From positions 1 to 64,000 of the forward strand of contig NZ_BJYS01000010.1 in the NCBI RefSeq assembly GCF_007991635.1: a DNA stretch of 64,000 nt, given 5' to 3'. Shown here one piece after another: positions 16,251 through 24,824 of the stretch; within the stretch, counting starts at the first letter, position 1; each line of letters starts with the position of its first letter. Below the pieces are notes generated by a model. That model searched no databases, was not told the DNA's origin, and saw only the letters and a program-made list of their open reading frames with translations. This stretch comes from Adhaeribacter aerolatus (GTDB lineage: Bacteria; Bacteroidota; Bacteroidia; Cytophagales; Hymenobacteraceae). A program made the translations under genes and the position numbers.

Positions 16251-17711
16251 TTATGCCAATTTCCAACCATTCTGGTATTCGCGTTTTACAAACTGATTTG
16301 CTTCGTCGAAGTTCGTAATCCGGGTATTTTTACCATCCCACAGCAGCTTTTTGCGGCCGGGATAAGTAAAGCCTTTGCCATCGGCGGTTGGGTTACGCAA
16401 GGTGTAACTCCGGATAGCCAGGTTACCCATCAGTACGGTTTCGGTGAGCGGACCAGCGTAATCGAACGAGGAAGTTAAGGCTTTGTGCTTGGCACTGTTG
16501 TAACCGGCTTTACAGGCCTCCTGCCAGGCCAGGTTATGGCCCCATTCGGGTACACTGGGGCTGGAAGCACTGGGGGAAGTGGTGAGTACCTGACCGGTAT
16601 TCAAAAATACTTTCGGGTTAACGCCGTAAGTGCCGCAATTCATCACGCCTTTGGTGCCAATCATATACACGCCATTCGCGCCGTCCGGTTCGCTCAGTTG
16701 GGCATCAGCCGGAATTACATCGGGCCGGAAAGCCCGGATACCACCATCAGACCAGGTCATGGTAATGGGGGTTTTGTTTTTAGCGGTGGCCGGGAACTTT
16801 AATTGTACGTGCGAGGATGGCGGTGCGCCTTCTGGCAGATATTCTGCGTTCCAGTCTTTCAAAAACACCGAACCAATACTGGCTTCTACTTCGGTTGGGT
16901 AACCCAGGCCTAACACCCGGAAAGGCGGATCGATGAGGTGGCATCCCATGTCGCCGAGCGCACCGGTACCAAAATTCCACCAGCCCCGCCACTTAAACGG
17001 ATGATATGCCGGCGTATAACCTACTTTGGTGGCCGGGCCAATCCATAAATCCCAATCCAGATACTCCGGCGCCGGTCCGGTAGACTGAGGCACGGGAATA
17101 CCTTGCGGCCACACCGGCCGGTTTGTCCAGACGTGTACCGAATGCACATCGCCAATAACGCCGTCGTTAAACCATTTTATCATTTGCTGCTGATCCGGGT
17201 TAGAAGCACCCTGGTTTCCCATTTGGGTTACTACCTTGTATTTCCGGGCCGCTTCGGTAAGCAGGCGGGCTTCGTAAATATTATGCGTGAGCGGCTTTTG
17301 CACATACACGTGTTTGCCCAACTGCATGGCCGCCAGGGCTACCAAAGCGTGGGTATGGTCGGCGGTAGAAACCGTAATGGCATCAATATTCCGCCGCTCT
17401 TTCTCCAGCATCTGCCGGAAATCTTTATATTTCTTCGCTTTCGGGTGTTTGGCGAATTGGTCTTTCGCGTGGTTCCAGTCTACATCGCAGAGGGCCACAA
17501 TGTTATTAGCACCGTTGTTATAGGCATTATTTACGTCCGAAAAACCTTTGCCCGCAACGCCTACCCCGGCAATGTTTAATTTATCGCTGGGGGCAATAAA
17601 TCCTTTACCGAGCACGTGCCGCGGAAAAATAAAAAAACTGCCAGCCGCTGCCAGGGCACCGGCCTTGAGAAAATCGCGACGCGAGGTCGTGTTTTTTTCT
17701 TTTTCTTTCAT
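16251..17711 (-). CDS. Tat-type Gfo/Idh/MocA oxidoreductase
   Basis: A 486-residue paralogue of the enzyme at 6384-7889. A twin-arginine motif, SRRDFLKAG (10-18), precedes a hydrophobic stretch; GVGVAGKG at 49-56 binds the dinucleotide and Lys139 in YVQKPL is the family's conserved lysine. WTNRPVWPQGIPVP, HPFKWRGWWNFGTGALGDMG and DYAGPLTETVLMGNLA are shared almost word for word with the first copy. It lacks that copy's helical insertion after the Rossmann start but has a longer C-terminal region (TADGKGFTYPGRKKLLWDG). Periplasmic oxidation of a sugar or glycoside is likely. Confidence 0.9.
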   Translation of the reverse strand: MKEKEKNTTSRRDFLKAGALAAAGSFFIFPRHVLGKGFIAPSDKLNIAGVGVAGKGFSDVNNAYNNGANNIVALCDVDWNHAKDQFAKHPKAKKYKDFRQMLEKERRNIDAITVSTADHTHALVALAAMQLGKHVYVQKPLTHNIYEARLLTEAARKYKVVTQMGNQGASNPDQQQMIKWFNDGVIGDVHSVHVWTNRPVWPQGIPVPQSTGPAPEYLDWDLWIGPATKVGYTPAYHPFKWRGWWNFGTGALGDMGCHLIDPPFRVLGLGYPTEVEASIGSVFLKDWNAEYLPEGAPPSSHVQLKFPATAKNKTPITMTWSDGGIRAFRPDVIPADAQLSEPDGANGVYMIGTKGVMNCGTYGVNPKVFLNTGQVLTTSPSASSPSVPEWGHNLAWQEACKAGYNSAKHKALTSSFDYAGPLTETVLMGNLAIRSYTLRNPTADGKGFTYPGRKKLLWDGKNTRITNFDEANQFVKREYQNGWKLA

Positions 17712-17890
17712 GTTTACTTTAAGGTGGTTAACTAAAATACTAAAAGCATCAAGTTATAAATAGGAAGTAAGAATAGGAAGTAGAAAGGGTATTATTTTTA
17801 AACAAAGGAGTGAATGCAGGTAAAATTAATATGGGGGATGTAGAAATTTTTATCCTATAAAAAGGCTGGATAGGCTGTTCCTAGGAAAGG

Positions 17891-17914
17891 CACTAGCGGA
17901 CGCTTGCGCTAGTG
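17891..17914. repeat. Small REP-like palindrome
   Basis: An 8-bp perfect stem, CACTAGCG (17891-17898) with CGCTAGTG (17907-17914), around an 8-nt loop that itself carries a partial inverted copy (GACGCTTG). It lies in the gap between two minus-strand genes and lacks a T run, so it reads more as a dispersed palindrome than as a terminator. Confidence 0.5.
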
Positions 17915-17939
17915 GAAAGTGAATTATCCAAACTAAATT

Positions 17940-19481
17940 CTACTTAACATTAATGGGCGGAATAACCTTCGCAAATGGCTTCTCCTCCCCTTCTACATAC
18001 CATTCGGCATGGATACTGGGCTGTTCATCTAAGGTAAGCGATAGCCAGTTGCGGGCTCCTATAATGCGGCGGTTTGTTCCCGGAAACTTTAATAAGCGGG
18101 CGGTTATGCCCTGGTCCAAGACTTCCACCTTGCCGGCTAACAGTTTTTCCATCATGTACACCACCAGGGTGGGCGGCGGTAAATTCACCATAGCCGAGGA
18201 AGTGAGTTGGTTTATTACCAGGGGCTCAGCACCCGTATTAGCTTCCGGTTCTGACTGAATAAAACCAGTAAAAGCCACGTGGGCATCGCCGGAAACCAGC
18301 GTAACCCGGCAGCCGGATTCCTGCGAAAATTTCAACAACCCTCGAATCAACCGGAGGCGTTCCTGCTGGTGCGCCCGGCTCAGCCACTGGTCTTTTAGGT
18401 CGTCTTCCATGCGCTGCTGGCCTGGTCTGATATTCAGAGCAGTTTCTAGTAAGGTTAAGTCGGCATTTACCACCGGAATCCCGGATAGAACGAGCAAGTG
18501 TTTACAAGCTTTCTGAGGGGTACCGTCGGGCAATAATTTTTCACGTATCGCCTCATCCAGCCAGGTCTGCAAAGAATCCCACGATTCCGGACTCGTTACC
18601 TGGTTCTGGGTACGCTCCGAGCGTAAATCCAGGGCTACCAAAGCCAGGTCACCCATCCGGTGCGCGAAGGTGTAACCGCTTTTGCCCAGTAAAGCAAGTT
18701 CCCCGATAACTCCATCGGTATTGGTTTGTAACTGAAAAAGCCGGAAGTGCTCGCGGGCCTGGTAGTATATGCCTTTAAAAACAGGGCATTCCTGCTGTTC
18801 GGGCACATATGAGCCCCAGCCATCAAAAATATCGTGGTCGTCCCACATCATAAGGGTCGGAATCTGGCTGAGGATAGCGGCAGGTTGTTTCTGGCTCCAC
18901 ATGCGGGTATACAGGTTGAAGTAAAAGCTGGCTACTTCCTGCTCCATTTCGGGGGTAAAAGGCGCCTGTACCCTTTTCTTAAGCTTTTTACTTAACCAGT
19001 TACGCAAAGCCGGCACCATTTCCCATACCTGGTCGGAATAAACCTGGTCGCCGCCCAGAAAAAATAAATGATAAGGTTTTTCCTGATGAACCCGCGCCAG
19101 CACTTTCCACATGGCGTTTTTATTCCGGAGCTTATTAACGTCCTGCAACGTATGCACCCCAAAACAAGAGCCATAACAAATCCGCAAAGGCTTATTTAGT
19201 TCGGGCACCAGGTACTGATAGGCGGTTCCGTTGTTTACTGCGTACGTCACTATTTGCTCGCTGTTGGTTTGCGCTACCCACCAATCCAGCCGCCACACAT
19301 AAGATCCGGCAAAAGTCTTTAACAGAACAGCTACAGCATTGGCCTGAAACCCGCCAACAGTAAAGGTAAGCTGCGGCGGGGTTGCATTATCGGCCAAAAC
19401 CAACAGTGCCGAAGTATACCACCGACCTTCTTTGCTACCCCGAAAACCCAATACAGGACCAACTATTATTCTACCGGTCAT
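17940..19481 (-). CDS. PhoD-like alkaline phosphatase D family protein
   Basis: A 513-residue metallophosphoesterase of the PhoD family. An N-terminal beta-rich part (about 1-95) precedes the catalytic core: ICYGSCFG at about 101-108, GGDQVYSD (143-150) with metal ligands Asp145/Asp150, MWDDHDIFDGWGS (212-224), and SGDAHVAF late in the chain. PhoD enzymes hydrolyse phosphodiesters or monoesters. No signal peptide is visible, which is unusual since classic PhoD is Tat-exported, so it may act inside the cell. The gene is separated from its neighbours by over 150 bp on each side. Confidence 0.85.
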   Translation of the reverse strand: MTGRIIVGPVLGFRGSKEGRWYTSALLVLADNATPPQLTFTVGGFQANAVAVLLKTFAGSYVWRLDWWVAQTNSEQIVTYAVNNGTAYQYLVPELNKPLRICYGSCFGVHTLQDVNKLRNKNAMWKVLARVHQEKPYHLFFLGGDQVYSDQVWEMVPALRNWLSKKLKKRVQAPFTPEMEQEVASFYFNLYTRMWSQKQPAAILSQIPTLMMWDDHDIFDGWGSYVPEQQECPVFKGIYYQAREHFRLFQLQTNTDGVIGELALLGKSGYTFAHRMGDLALVALDLRSERTQNQVTSPESWDSLQTWLDEAIREKLLPDGTPQKACKHLLVLSGIPVVNADLTLLETALNIRPGQQRMEDDLKDQWLSRAHQQERLRLIRGLLKFSQESGCRVTLVSGDAHVAFTGFIQSEPEANTGAEPLVINQLTSSAMVNLPPPTLVVYMMEKLLAGKVEVLDQGITARLLKFPGTNRRIIGARNWLSLTLDEQPSIHAEWYVEGEEKPFAKVIPPINVK

Positions 19482-19656
19482 ATGCTTATTTTTTCCGGTA
19501 TAGGCTTTTTGCCGTTGTTTGTTTCAAATAGCTGAAAAAAGGTGCATTGGTAATTAAAATGAGAAATATTGCTATCCATGGCTTTTCTCCTCCTTTCAGC
19601 GCTTTTCCTTTATCACCTACAAAACCAGAAAGGCTGCAATAGATTACCTCCCCTGG

Positions 19657-20805
19657 TTAAATGCCTTGCATATTCACCCCTGCACTTTCCCGCACCTCTA
19701 CGGTTTTGCCCATCTTTTTCTGAATAATTTTAAAATGATGCTCGTCTTCGGGGGTAATCAAGGAAATAGCTTCGCCGGTGGCGCCTGCCCGGCCCGTGCG
19801 GCCAATCCGGTGAACATAATCTTTGGGAGAGCGGGGCAAGTCGTAATTGATTACAAATGGCAACAACTGAATATCGATGCCGCGGGAAGCTAAATCAGTA
19901 GCTACCAGGGCGCGGAGTTGGCCCGTTTTGAAGCGCCTTAAGGCTTCGGTGCGGGCACCCTGGCTTTTGTCGCCGTGCAAGGCCATAGCCTCTATGCCGT
20001 TCTTGTTTAGCTTTACCACCAGATTATCGGCATTGCGCGTACTCGATACAAAGATGAGCACCTGTGCCATTTCTTCGTGCTTTAGCAGGTAGCGCAAAAA
20101 AGGACCTTTCCGTTCGGAACTAACCCGATAGGCCACCTGCCTGATTAAATCAATGCCTTCATTGGTGGGTGTTTCGGCCACCGAAATTACTACCGGGTTT
20201 CGAAGCATTCTTTCTTTAATGGCTTTAATATCGTCGGCGAGGGTGGCAGAAAACAACAGGTTCTGGCGTTTGGGTGGCAGCAGTTTCAGGATGCGGTCTA
20301 CTTCTTCGGCAAAGCCCAGGTTCAGCATTTTATCGGCCTCGTCGAGTACCAAAACGGCTACTGCCGACAGGTGCACCGCCCGGTTTTCTATTAAATCAAG
20401 CAAACGGCCCGGCGTGGCTACCAATATATCGGTACCGCTCAGGGCTTTCATCTGCGGGTTAATGCTTACGCCGCCAAACACCGCCAGCGTTTTTACCCGC
20501 TCTCCCAAATACAAGCTAAACCCCTGAAATACGGTAGCCACCTGCAAGGCTAACTCGCGCGTGGGAACCAGCACCAGGGCTTGTACAAACCGGTTGCGGG
20601 TGGGCTTTCTTTCGCGAAACTGTTCCAGCATGGGCAAGGCAAAACCAGCCGTTTTACCGGAACCGGTGGGGGCAATACCTAAAATATCGTGGCCCGCTAA
20701 AATAGCCGGAATGGTTTGTTCCTGAATAGGATAAGGCTGCTGATAGCCCTGCGCATTGATGGCTTTGAGTAAAGGAGCAGATAAACCGAATTGGGAAAAA
20801 TCCAT
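19657..20805 (-). CDS. DEAD-box ATP-dependent RNA helicase
   Basis: From the ATG at 20805 a 382-residue DEAD-box helicase; a longer reading frame starting at 20913 adds 36 non-family residues and is rejected. It shows the N-terminal aromatic and Q motif (FGLSAPLLKAINAQGY, PIQEQTIPAI), Walker A APTGSGKT (45-52), PTRELALQ, VLDEADKMLNLGF, FSATL, and motif VI HRIGRTGRAG. The short C-terminus lacks the basic tail of many RhlE proteins. It unwinds RNA in ribosome assembly or decay, possibly in the cold, matching the cold-shock gene found 300 bp away on the other strand. Confidence 0.93.
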   Translation of the reverse strand: MDFSQFGLSAPLLKAINAQGYQQPYPIQEQTIPAILAGHDILGIAPTGSGKTAGFALPMLEQFRERKPTRNRFVQALVLVPTRELALQVATVFQGFSLYLGERVKTLAVFGGVSINPQMKALSGTDILVATPGRLLDLIENRAVHLSAVAVLVLDEADKMLNLGFAEEVDRILKLLPPKRQNLLFSATLADDIKAIKERMLRNPVVISVAETPTNEGIDLIRQVAYRVSSERKGPFLRYLLKHEEMAQVLIFVSSTRNADNLVVKLNKNGIEAMALHGDKSQGARTEALRRFKTGQLRALVATDLASRGIDIQLLPFVINYDLPRSPKDYVHRIGRTGRAGATGEAISLITPEDEHHFKIIQKKMGKTVEVRESAGVNMQGI

Positions 20806-21117
20806 AAAGCAGGTTTGGGGTTTAGGCCGAAAAGAGTTGTAAGGCAGCAAAGGTACATTTATTAAACTAAATAGCCTGAAAGGGCTATAGTGCCCAACGG
20901 CCGGAAGGGGCAAATAGCACTTGCTGCCGTTGCAGAAATGGGAATATTCAGGCTGAACTTTTAGTAAGAAGGATATAATCCGGAAATTTTTTAGTGGGTG
21001 GAATGACGCAGTTTCTAAACTTATAAAGCAGTTTATGAATTAAAATTTGTATATTGAAAAAAATTTGCAACTTATATGCTGGCTACGTTGTAGTAAGTAT
21101 ATAATAAAAAACAAAAT
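20806..21117. other. Divergent promoter region and cold-shock leader
   Basis: About 310 bp between the divergent DEAD-box and cold-shock genes. TTTG at 21064-21067 and TACGTTG at 21084-21090 resemble -33 and -7 boxes with 16 nt between them, which would leave a leader of about 25 nt. No long structured cspA-type thermosensor leader is obvious. Confidence 0.35.
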
Positions 21118-21309
21118 ATGAATAACGGAAAAGTAAAATTCTTTAATGAACTGAAAGGTTTTGGGTTTATTAAAGATACAAATTCAGATCAGGATTACTT
21201 TGTACATGTCTCTGGGTTAGTAGACGAAATCAGAGAAAATGACGAAGTAACTTTTGACCTGCAAGAAGGCAAAAAAGGTCTAAATGCGGTTAACGTTAAA
21301 CGCGCTTAG
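21118..21309 (+). CDS. Cold-shock protein, CspA family
   Basis: A 63-residue single cold-shock domain (OB fold). The RNA-binding motifs RNP1 (KGFGFI, about 15-20) and RNP2 (YFVHVS, about 28-33) are present, followed by GLNAVNVKRA at the end. Such proteins bind single-stranded RNA and melt secondary structure. A very long terminator hairpin follows the gene, so it is its own transcript. The last ten residues are nearly the same as those of the longer cold-shock protein 400 bp downstream. Confidence 0.93.
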   Translation: MNNGKVKFFNELKGFGFIKDTNSDQDYFVHVSGLVDEIRENDEVTFDLQEGKKGLNAVNVKRA

Positions 21310-21319
21310 TTTAGATATG

Positions 21320-21373
21320 AAGAAATCAATAAAAAAGCCTTACAATACAGTAAGGCTTTTTTATTGATTTCTT
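21320..21373 (+). terminator. Very long terminator hairpin
   Basis: A perfect 23-bp stem (21320-21342 with 21351-21373) with an 8-nt loop and six T's within the descending arm. It directly follows the cold-shock gene. Confidence 0.88.
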
Positions 21374-21413
21374 TAAAATTGAAGTCTTCTTTTAGAAGAG
21401 CCTTGTCAGGATT

Positions 21414-21659
21414 GTGAATTTAACCAAAATTAAAGTGAACAGAAAATATTTAGTTGACCCGATTACCCGTGAGTACTTATGTGTAGCTCTGAAAAAAGGA
21501 AAGGATTGGGAACCGAACAACCAGAAATCTTTGCCCGGCTTTATGGATTCGCGCACCAACCTGGATAATCCCGAATCTGAGTTGGTAACCGGCGAATTTA
21601 ATGATAATTCATTTTATGAAAAGTGGATCCGGAACGGCACTAATTACATTTTGCGGTAG
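21414..21659 (+). CDS. Small protein between two cold-shock genes
   Basis: An 81-residue protein from a GTG start (no ATG is available before residue 44). It is charged and Asn/Lys/Glu-rich (KKGKDWEPNNQKSLPGFMDS, LVTGEFNDNSFYEKWIRNGT), with one cysteine and no signal or membrane segment. I recognise no family. The gene lies between two cold-shock genes on the same strand, 59 bp before the second one, so co-expression with it is likely. The reading frame and composition look genuine. Confidence 0.55.
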   Translation: MNLTKIKVNRKYLVDPITREYLCVALKKGKDWEPNNQKSLPGFMDSRTNLDNPESELVTGEFNDNSFYEKWIRNGTNYILR

Positions 21660-21718
21660 CCCTCCGGCATTAATCAGGCACTTAACAACTTAAAAAAACA
21701 AAAATCAGATAACAACAA

Positions 21719-22174
21719 ATGGGTAAATCTCAAGAAACCTTTAACAAAAAAGAAAAAGAAAAGAAAAGACTAAAAAAACGTCAGGATAAAGAACAGAAAA
21801 AGGAAGAACGTAAAGCTACTTCGGCCAAAGGACAAAGCCTGGAAGAATTATTTGCTTACGTAGACGATAACGGCAATATAACTACCACGCCGCCGGATCC
21901 GAAGAAAAAGCGAATTGTTAACCAGGAAGATATTCAGATTGGTATATCGCGGCAGGCGCCACCCGACCCCGCCGATCTAATCCGGAAAGGAACAGTAACC
22001 TTCTTTAATTCTTCTAAAGGATATGGTTTTATTAAAGACCACGAAACCCAGGAGAGTATTTTCCTTCACCAGAATAGCTCTGCCGGCCCGGTAAAAGAAA
22101 ACGACCAGGTTACGTTTGAAGTTGAAAAAGGACTAAAAGGCCTGAACGCCGTTAATGTAAAGGTTATTTCTTAA
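21719..22174 (+). CDS. Cold-shock domain protein with basic N-terminal extension
   Basis: A 151-residue protein. Residues 1-40 are extremely Lys/Glu-rich (FNKKEKEKKRLKKRQDKEQK), followed by an acidic linker with a proline-rich end, and a C-terminal cold-shock domain (about 88-151) with RNP1 KGYGFI and RNP2 IFLHQN. This layout is common in Bacteroidota. The extension probably adds non-specific RNA or ribosome contact. The domain resembles the one in the 63-residue protein upstream (same KGLNAVNVK ending), so the two likely arose by duplication. Confidence 0.9.
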   Translation: MGKSQETFNKKEKEKKRLKKRQDKEQKKEERKATSAKGQSLEELFAYVDDNGNITTTPPDPKKKRIVNQEDIQIGISRQAPPDPADLIRKGTVTFFNSSKGYGFIKDHETQESIFLHQNSSAGPVKENDQVTFEVEKGLKGLNAVNVKVIS

Positions 22175-22276
22175 CATACAGTTTAGCCGCTTTAAGAAGT
22201 TCAAAGCCGTATTTTTTTTAATAATCCTTTTTGCTTTGTGCTGCCAATCCATTAGTCTTCGGTTAGGCGCAATAAA

Positions 22277-22310
22277 CGCTACTTGTAGTCTTGGTAGACT
22301 ACAAGTAGCG
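22277..22310. terminator. Hairpin between convergent genes
   Basis: A perfect 15-bp stem (22277-22291 with 22296-22310) and 4-nt loop between the cold-shock and NIPSNAP genes. The T run is weak (GGAATTTT), so it could also be a dispersed palindrome. Confidence 0.6.
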
Positions 22311-22342
22311 GAATTTTAACTGTTCGTAAGTTTACCAAATCC

Positions 22343-23146
22343 TTAGATTTGGGAAAATGCGGCAGGTACCAGAAAGGTTCGGGTAATATTGGAAACAATC
22401 CGGGCATTAGCATATTCGGGTATGCTGCTGATTTTTTTCCATTCGGGATCGCTGCCAAATACTTTCCAGTTCTTATCATGTTCGGCCATGTCGTCGAAGG
22501 TCAGCATGTAGGTCAGGTTCGGCCGCATTTCCCCAATCAGGGTTTCACCGAAAAATACCGGGGTTAAACCTACTCTCTTAAAAATGGCAATTTCGCCGCC
22601 TTCGTTAAACATTTCTATTTTCTTCTTGCCGGCCACCTCACTGTGGCTCTCGTATCGCCGCAGCTCAAACATACGGGGCTGTTTGGCTGGCAACTCCATT
22701 TTAGGCATAAAAGCAAAAGCTTTCATAAAAGAGCTCTGAATGCGGTCGTAGGCCGGGGCGGTGGCAGGGGCCGTTAAATAAGCAGCGCCTGCTTTTACAT
22801 AAGCCGCGTCCTGCATCAATTTATCGTTTACTTTTATAAAATCTTCTACCGAATTAAAAGGAATAACGGCGTACAATTTGGTTTGCCCTTGGGGTTGCTG
22901 CTCGGTAAAAACACCAATATTTTTGCTGCCCAATTTATTTAAGGCCGGTATGGCCGCCTGCTGAAAATAATCTTCAACCAGCTTTTGCTGGGTTTCGTTT
23001 TTAAGGGTATATACCCGCAGTTCGTAAAACTCCGCGTTGGCTTTCTTTTGTACCGTGTTACCGGTAGCAGCCAAGCTTACCTGGGGCAAAAAACCCGCTA
23101 CAGTACCGGTAAGCAGGGATGCCTTTACAAAATTCCTTCTTTTCAT
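22343..23146 (-). CDS. Secreted NIPSNAP family protein
   Basis: A 267-residue protein with a signal that looks Tat- or Sec-type (MKRRNFVKASLLTGTVAGFL, cleavage near residue 27), followed by two NIPSNAP (PF07978) ferredoxin-like repeats: FYELRVYTLKNETQQKLVED near residue 40 and MFELRRYESHSEVAGKKKIE near residue 150. NIPSNAP proteins are of unclear function; Bacteroidota encode many exported ones, often near sugar-metabolism genes. The gene is monocistronic here, with a 547-bp gap upstream. Confidence 0.88.
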   Translation of the reverse strand: MKRRNFVKASLLTGTVAGFLPQVSLAATGNTVQKKANAEFYELRVYTLKNETQQKLVEDYFQQAAIPALNKLGSKNIGVFTEQQPQGQTKLYAVIPFNSVEDFIKVNDKLMQDAAYVKAGAAYLTAPATAPAYDRIQSSFMKAFAFMPKMELPAKQPRMFELRRYESHSEVAGKKKIEMFNEGGEIAIFKRVGLTPVFFGETLIGEMRPNLTYMLTFDDMAEHDKNWKVFGSDPEWKKISSIPEYANARIVSNITRTFLVPAAFSQI

Positions 23147-23693
23147 ATAAGATAATATTAGAGTGTTTGTTTAAATACCTGATTGCTCCCGAGCATTAAG
23201 ATTTAAATCTTTAAAATTTAAGCCTTTCTTTTTTACCAACCTGCTAATAGCGCCCGGATAAAAACCCAAAGTAGAAAAAGCCTCACCCCCATCCAAATTT
23301 TAGCTTTGAAATTGTGAATAATACAATATACCGCCGCTTAAAAACCATTCCGCTCCTGCATCCATATTCCGCCCTTGTGGTTGCGAGGCACAGATATGAT
23401 ATTTACTCCGGGCAAAACAAATTTATTCTGGTTTCATTAAGACTTTAAATGGTATTACAGATGCTACTATCAAATAGAAAAATGCGCTTAAAAACAAGCT
23501 TTGGTCATTTTGAGCCTGTCGGAGGATCTATAACAGCATTATAAATCAATATTTAGCTATTTCGACAAGCTCAACAGGACTACAATAATGTAAGCGCATT
23601 AACCAATTGATATTTTTCATTAAATCCGAATATTGTCTTGTAGGCAGAACCGTATTTTTTCGGCGGCTGGCGGTATTTAAAATGGTAAATATT
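23147..23693. other. Gap holding dispersed repeat copy 1
   Basis: About 550 bp without a gene. Positions 23464-23603 are one copy of a dispersed repeat; the rest is AT-rich with no recognisable signal. Confidence 0.45.
23464..23603 (+). repeat. 140-bp dispersed repeat, copy 1
   Basis: This stretch aligns end to end with the reverse complement of 26940-27079. Shared blocks include GAGCCTGTCG-AGGATCTA, ACAGCATTATAAAT, ATTTCGACAAGCTCAACAG and AAGCGCAT. Within each copy GAGCCTGTCG and the inverted CGACAAGCTC form an imperfect inverted repeat, so the element can fold into a long hairpin. It has no coding capacity. Confidence 0.8.
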
Positions 23694-24143
23694 TCAGTTA
23701 TTCCGCAGTTTGAACTCCTGATTAAGCGCGGCACATTCTTCTTTTAAAGTACCGAATATTACTTCCGGCGTTGGCCCCCAGCGGGTGATAGCGGTGGCTT
23801 TAAGAATAGGGTAAGCCGAAGTATAGCCACCAACCTCCGGTACTGCCAGCCCCATTATAATTTTAGAAATTTTGTGGTGCCGGATAACATAGGAACACAT
23901 GATACAAGGCTCGTGGGTAGTATACAAAGTAGCTTCTGAAAAATCAGAATAACCTTGGCTAATAGCATGGCGGATGGCTTCAATTTCGGCATGGCAAGTA
24001 ATATCTTGGTTGGTTTTGCCAGCTTCCCGGCCCGCGCCTATCACTTTCCCGTTCCTAACCAGCACCGCACCCACCGGGGCATTGCCGGTTTGCATGGCTT
24101 CCCGGGCCAGTTCCAGACAAATTCTCATCCAATGTTCGTGCAT
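23694..24143 (-). CDS. Nucleoside/nucleobase deaminase, TadA-like fold
   Basis: A 149-residue zinc deaminase of the cytidine/deoxycytidylate fold. The catalytic motif CHAEIE gives zinc ligand His51 and proton-shuttle Glu53; Pro79-Cys80-Ile-Met-Cys83 supplies the other ligands. The layout resembles guanine deaminases and TadA, but the C-terminal region (TSAYPILKATAITRWGPTPE) is unlike the tRNA-specific TadA helix, so a small-molecule substrate is more likely. It is cytoplasmic and monocistronic. Confidence 0.87.
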   Translation of the reverse strand: MHEHWMRICLELAREAMQTGNAPVGAVLVRNGKVIGAGREAGKTNQDITCHAEIEAIRHAISQGYSDFSEATLYTTHEPCIMCSYVIRHHKISKIIMGLAVPEVGGYTSAYPILKATAITRWGPTPEVIFGTLKEECAALNQEFKLRNN

Positions 24144-24312
24144 TACTTACTTTTATTTAACAAGGTCCATCCAAACGGCTTTGTACTTTTACCTGGTCTA
24201 AAAGTTAAACTTAGCTATTGAATAATTCACCCATTATTTCAAACAGCAATATTCTTTTAATTTTCGTCATCTTTGCAGCCATATTGTAAATAATAAAATA
24301 TTAAACCCATTT

Positions 24313-24522
24313 ATGGAAGTAAAAGATAGCAATGGCACCCTTTTGCAGGACGGCGACGCCGTAACCGTAATCAAAGATTTAAAAGTAAAAGGCTCGTCCA
24401 TGACCCTGAAGAGAGGCACCACCATCAAAAAAATAAGGCTGACCGATGATCCGGATGAAGTAGATTGCCGGGTAGATGGTTCTAATATTGTGTTAAAAAC
24501 AGCCTTCCTGAAAAAGTTATAA
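24313..24522 (+). CDS. PhnA-domain protein, short form
   Basis: A 69-residue protein that consists only of the PhnA C-terminal domain (PF03831): VKDSNGTLLQDGDAVTVIKD, then LKVKGSSMTLKRGT, and a terminal basic FLKKL. The N-terminal zinc-ribbon of full PhnA (about 40 residues with four cysteines) is missing; there are no in-frame codons for it upstream. Despite the name, PhnA domains are not needed for phosphonate use, and their job is unknown. An SH3-like beta barrel is expected. Confidence 0.85.
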   Translation: MEVKDSNGTLLQDGDAVTVIKDLKVKGSSMTLKRGTTIKKIRLTDDPDEVDCRVDGSNIVLKTAFLKKL

Positions 24523-24824
24523 CCTGGTAAAGCTGTTCTTGGTATTTTTTGTTCTATAGACAAGTCTCTATTTCATCCTAAGTTAGAAAAAGAGGGCTTA
24601 ATAAAGCCTGAAGCTGCTAATAATAGGTTTTTAGCAGGCAATATTTAGAATGGATTTTAAGGCTTTAGAAAAATATATTGTTGTACAAACCTATTTGGCG
24701 GGCCTGGCTCGCAGGATAAAATATAATATTTCTAACCTTAGTAGGCTGTTTGTGCGTAAATAAATCTCCCGGAGTTACTTCCGGTATATTGGAAAAATGT
24801 TTCACCAGATAGAAAAAGAAGATT
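24523..24824. other. Gap with possible 38-codon ORF
   Basis: About 300 bp with no convincing gene. A 38-codon ATG frame starting at about 24651 (MDFKALEKYIVVQTYLAGLA) exists, but it has no family match or distinctive composition, so I do not call it. Confidence 0.35.

Noticed and set aside
20806-20913. N-terminal extension of the DEAD-box helicase
   Set aside because: The extra 36 residues precede the conserved MDFSQFGL start and are unlike any helicase.
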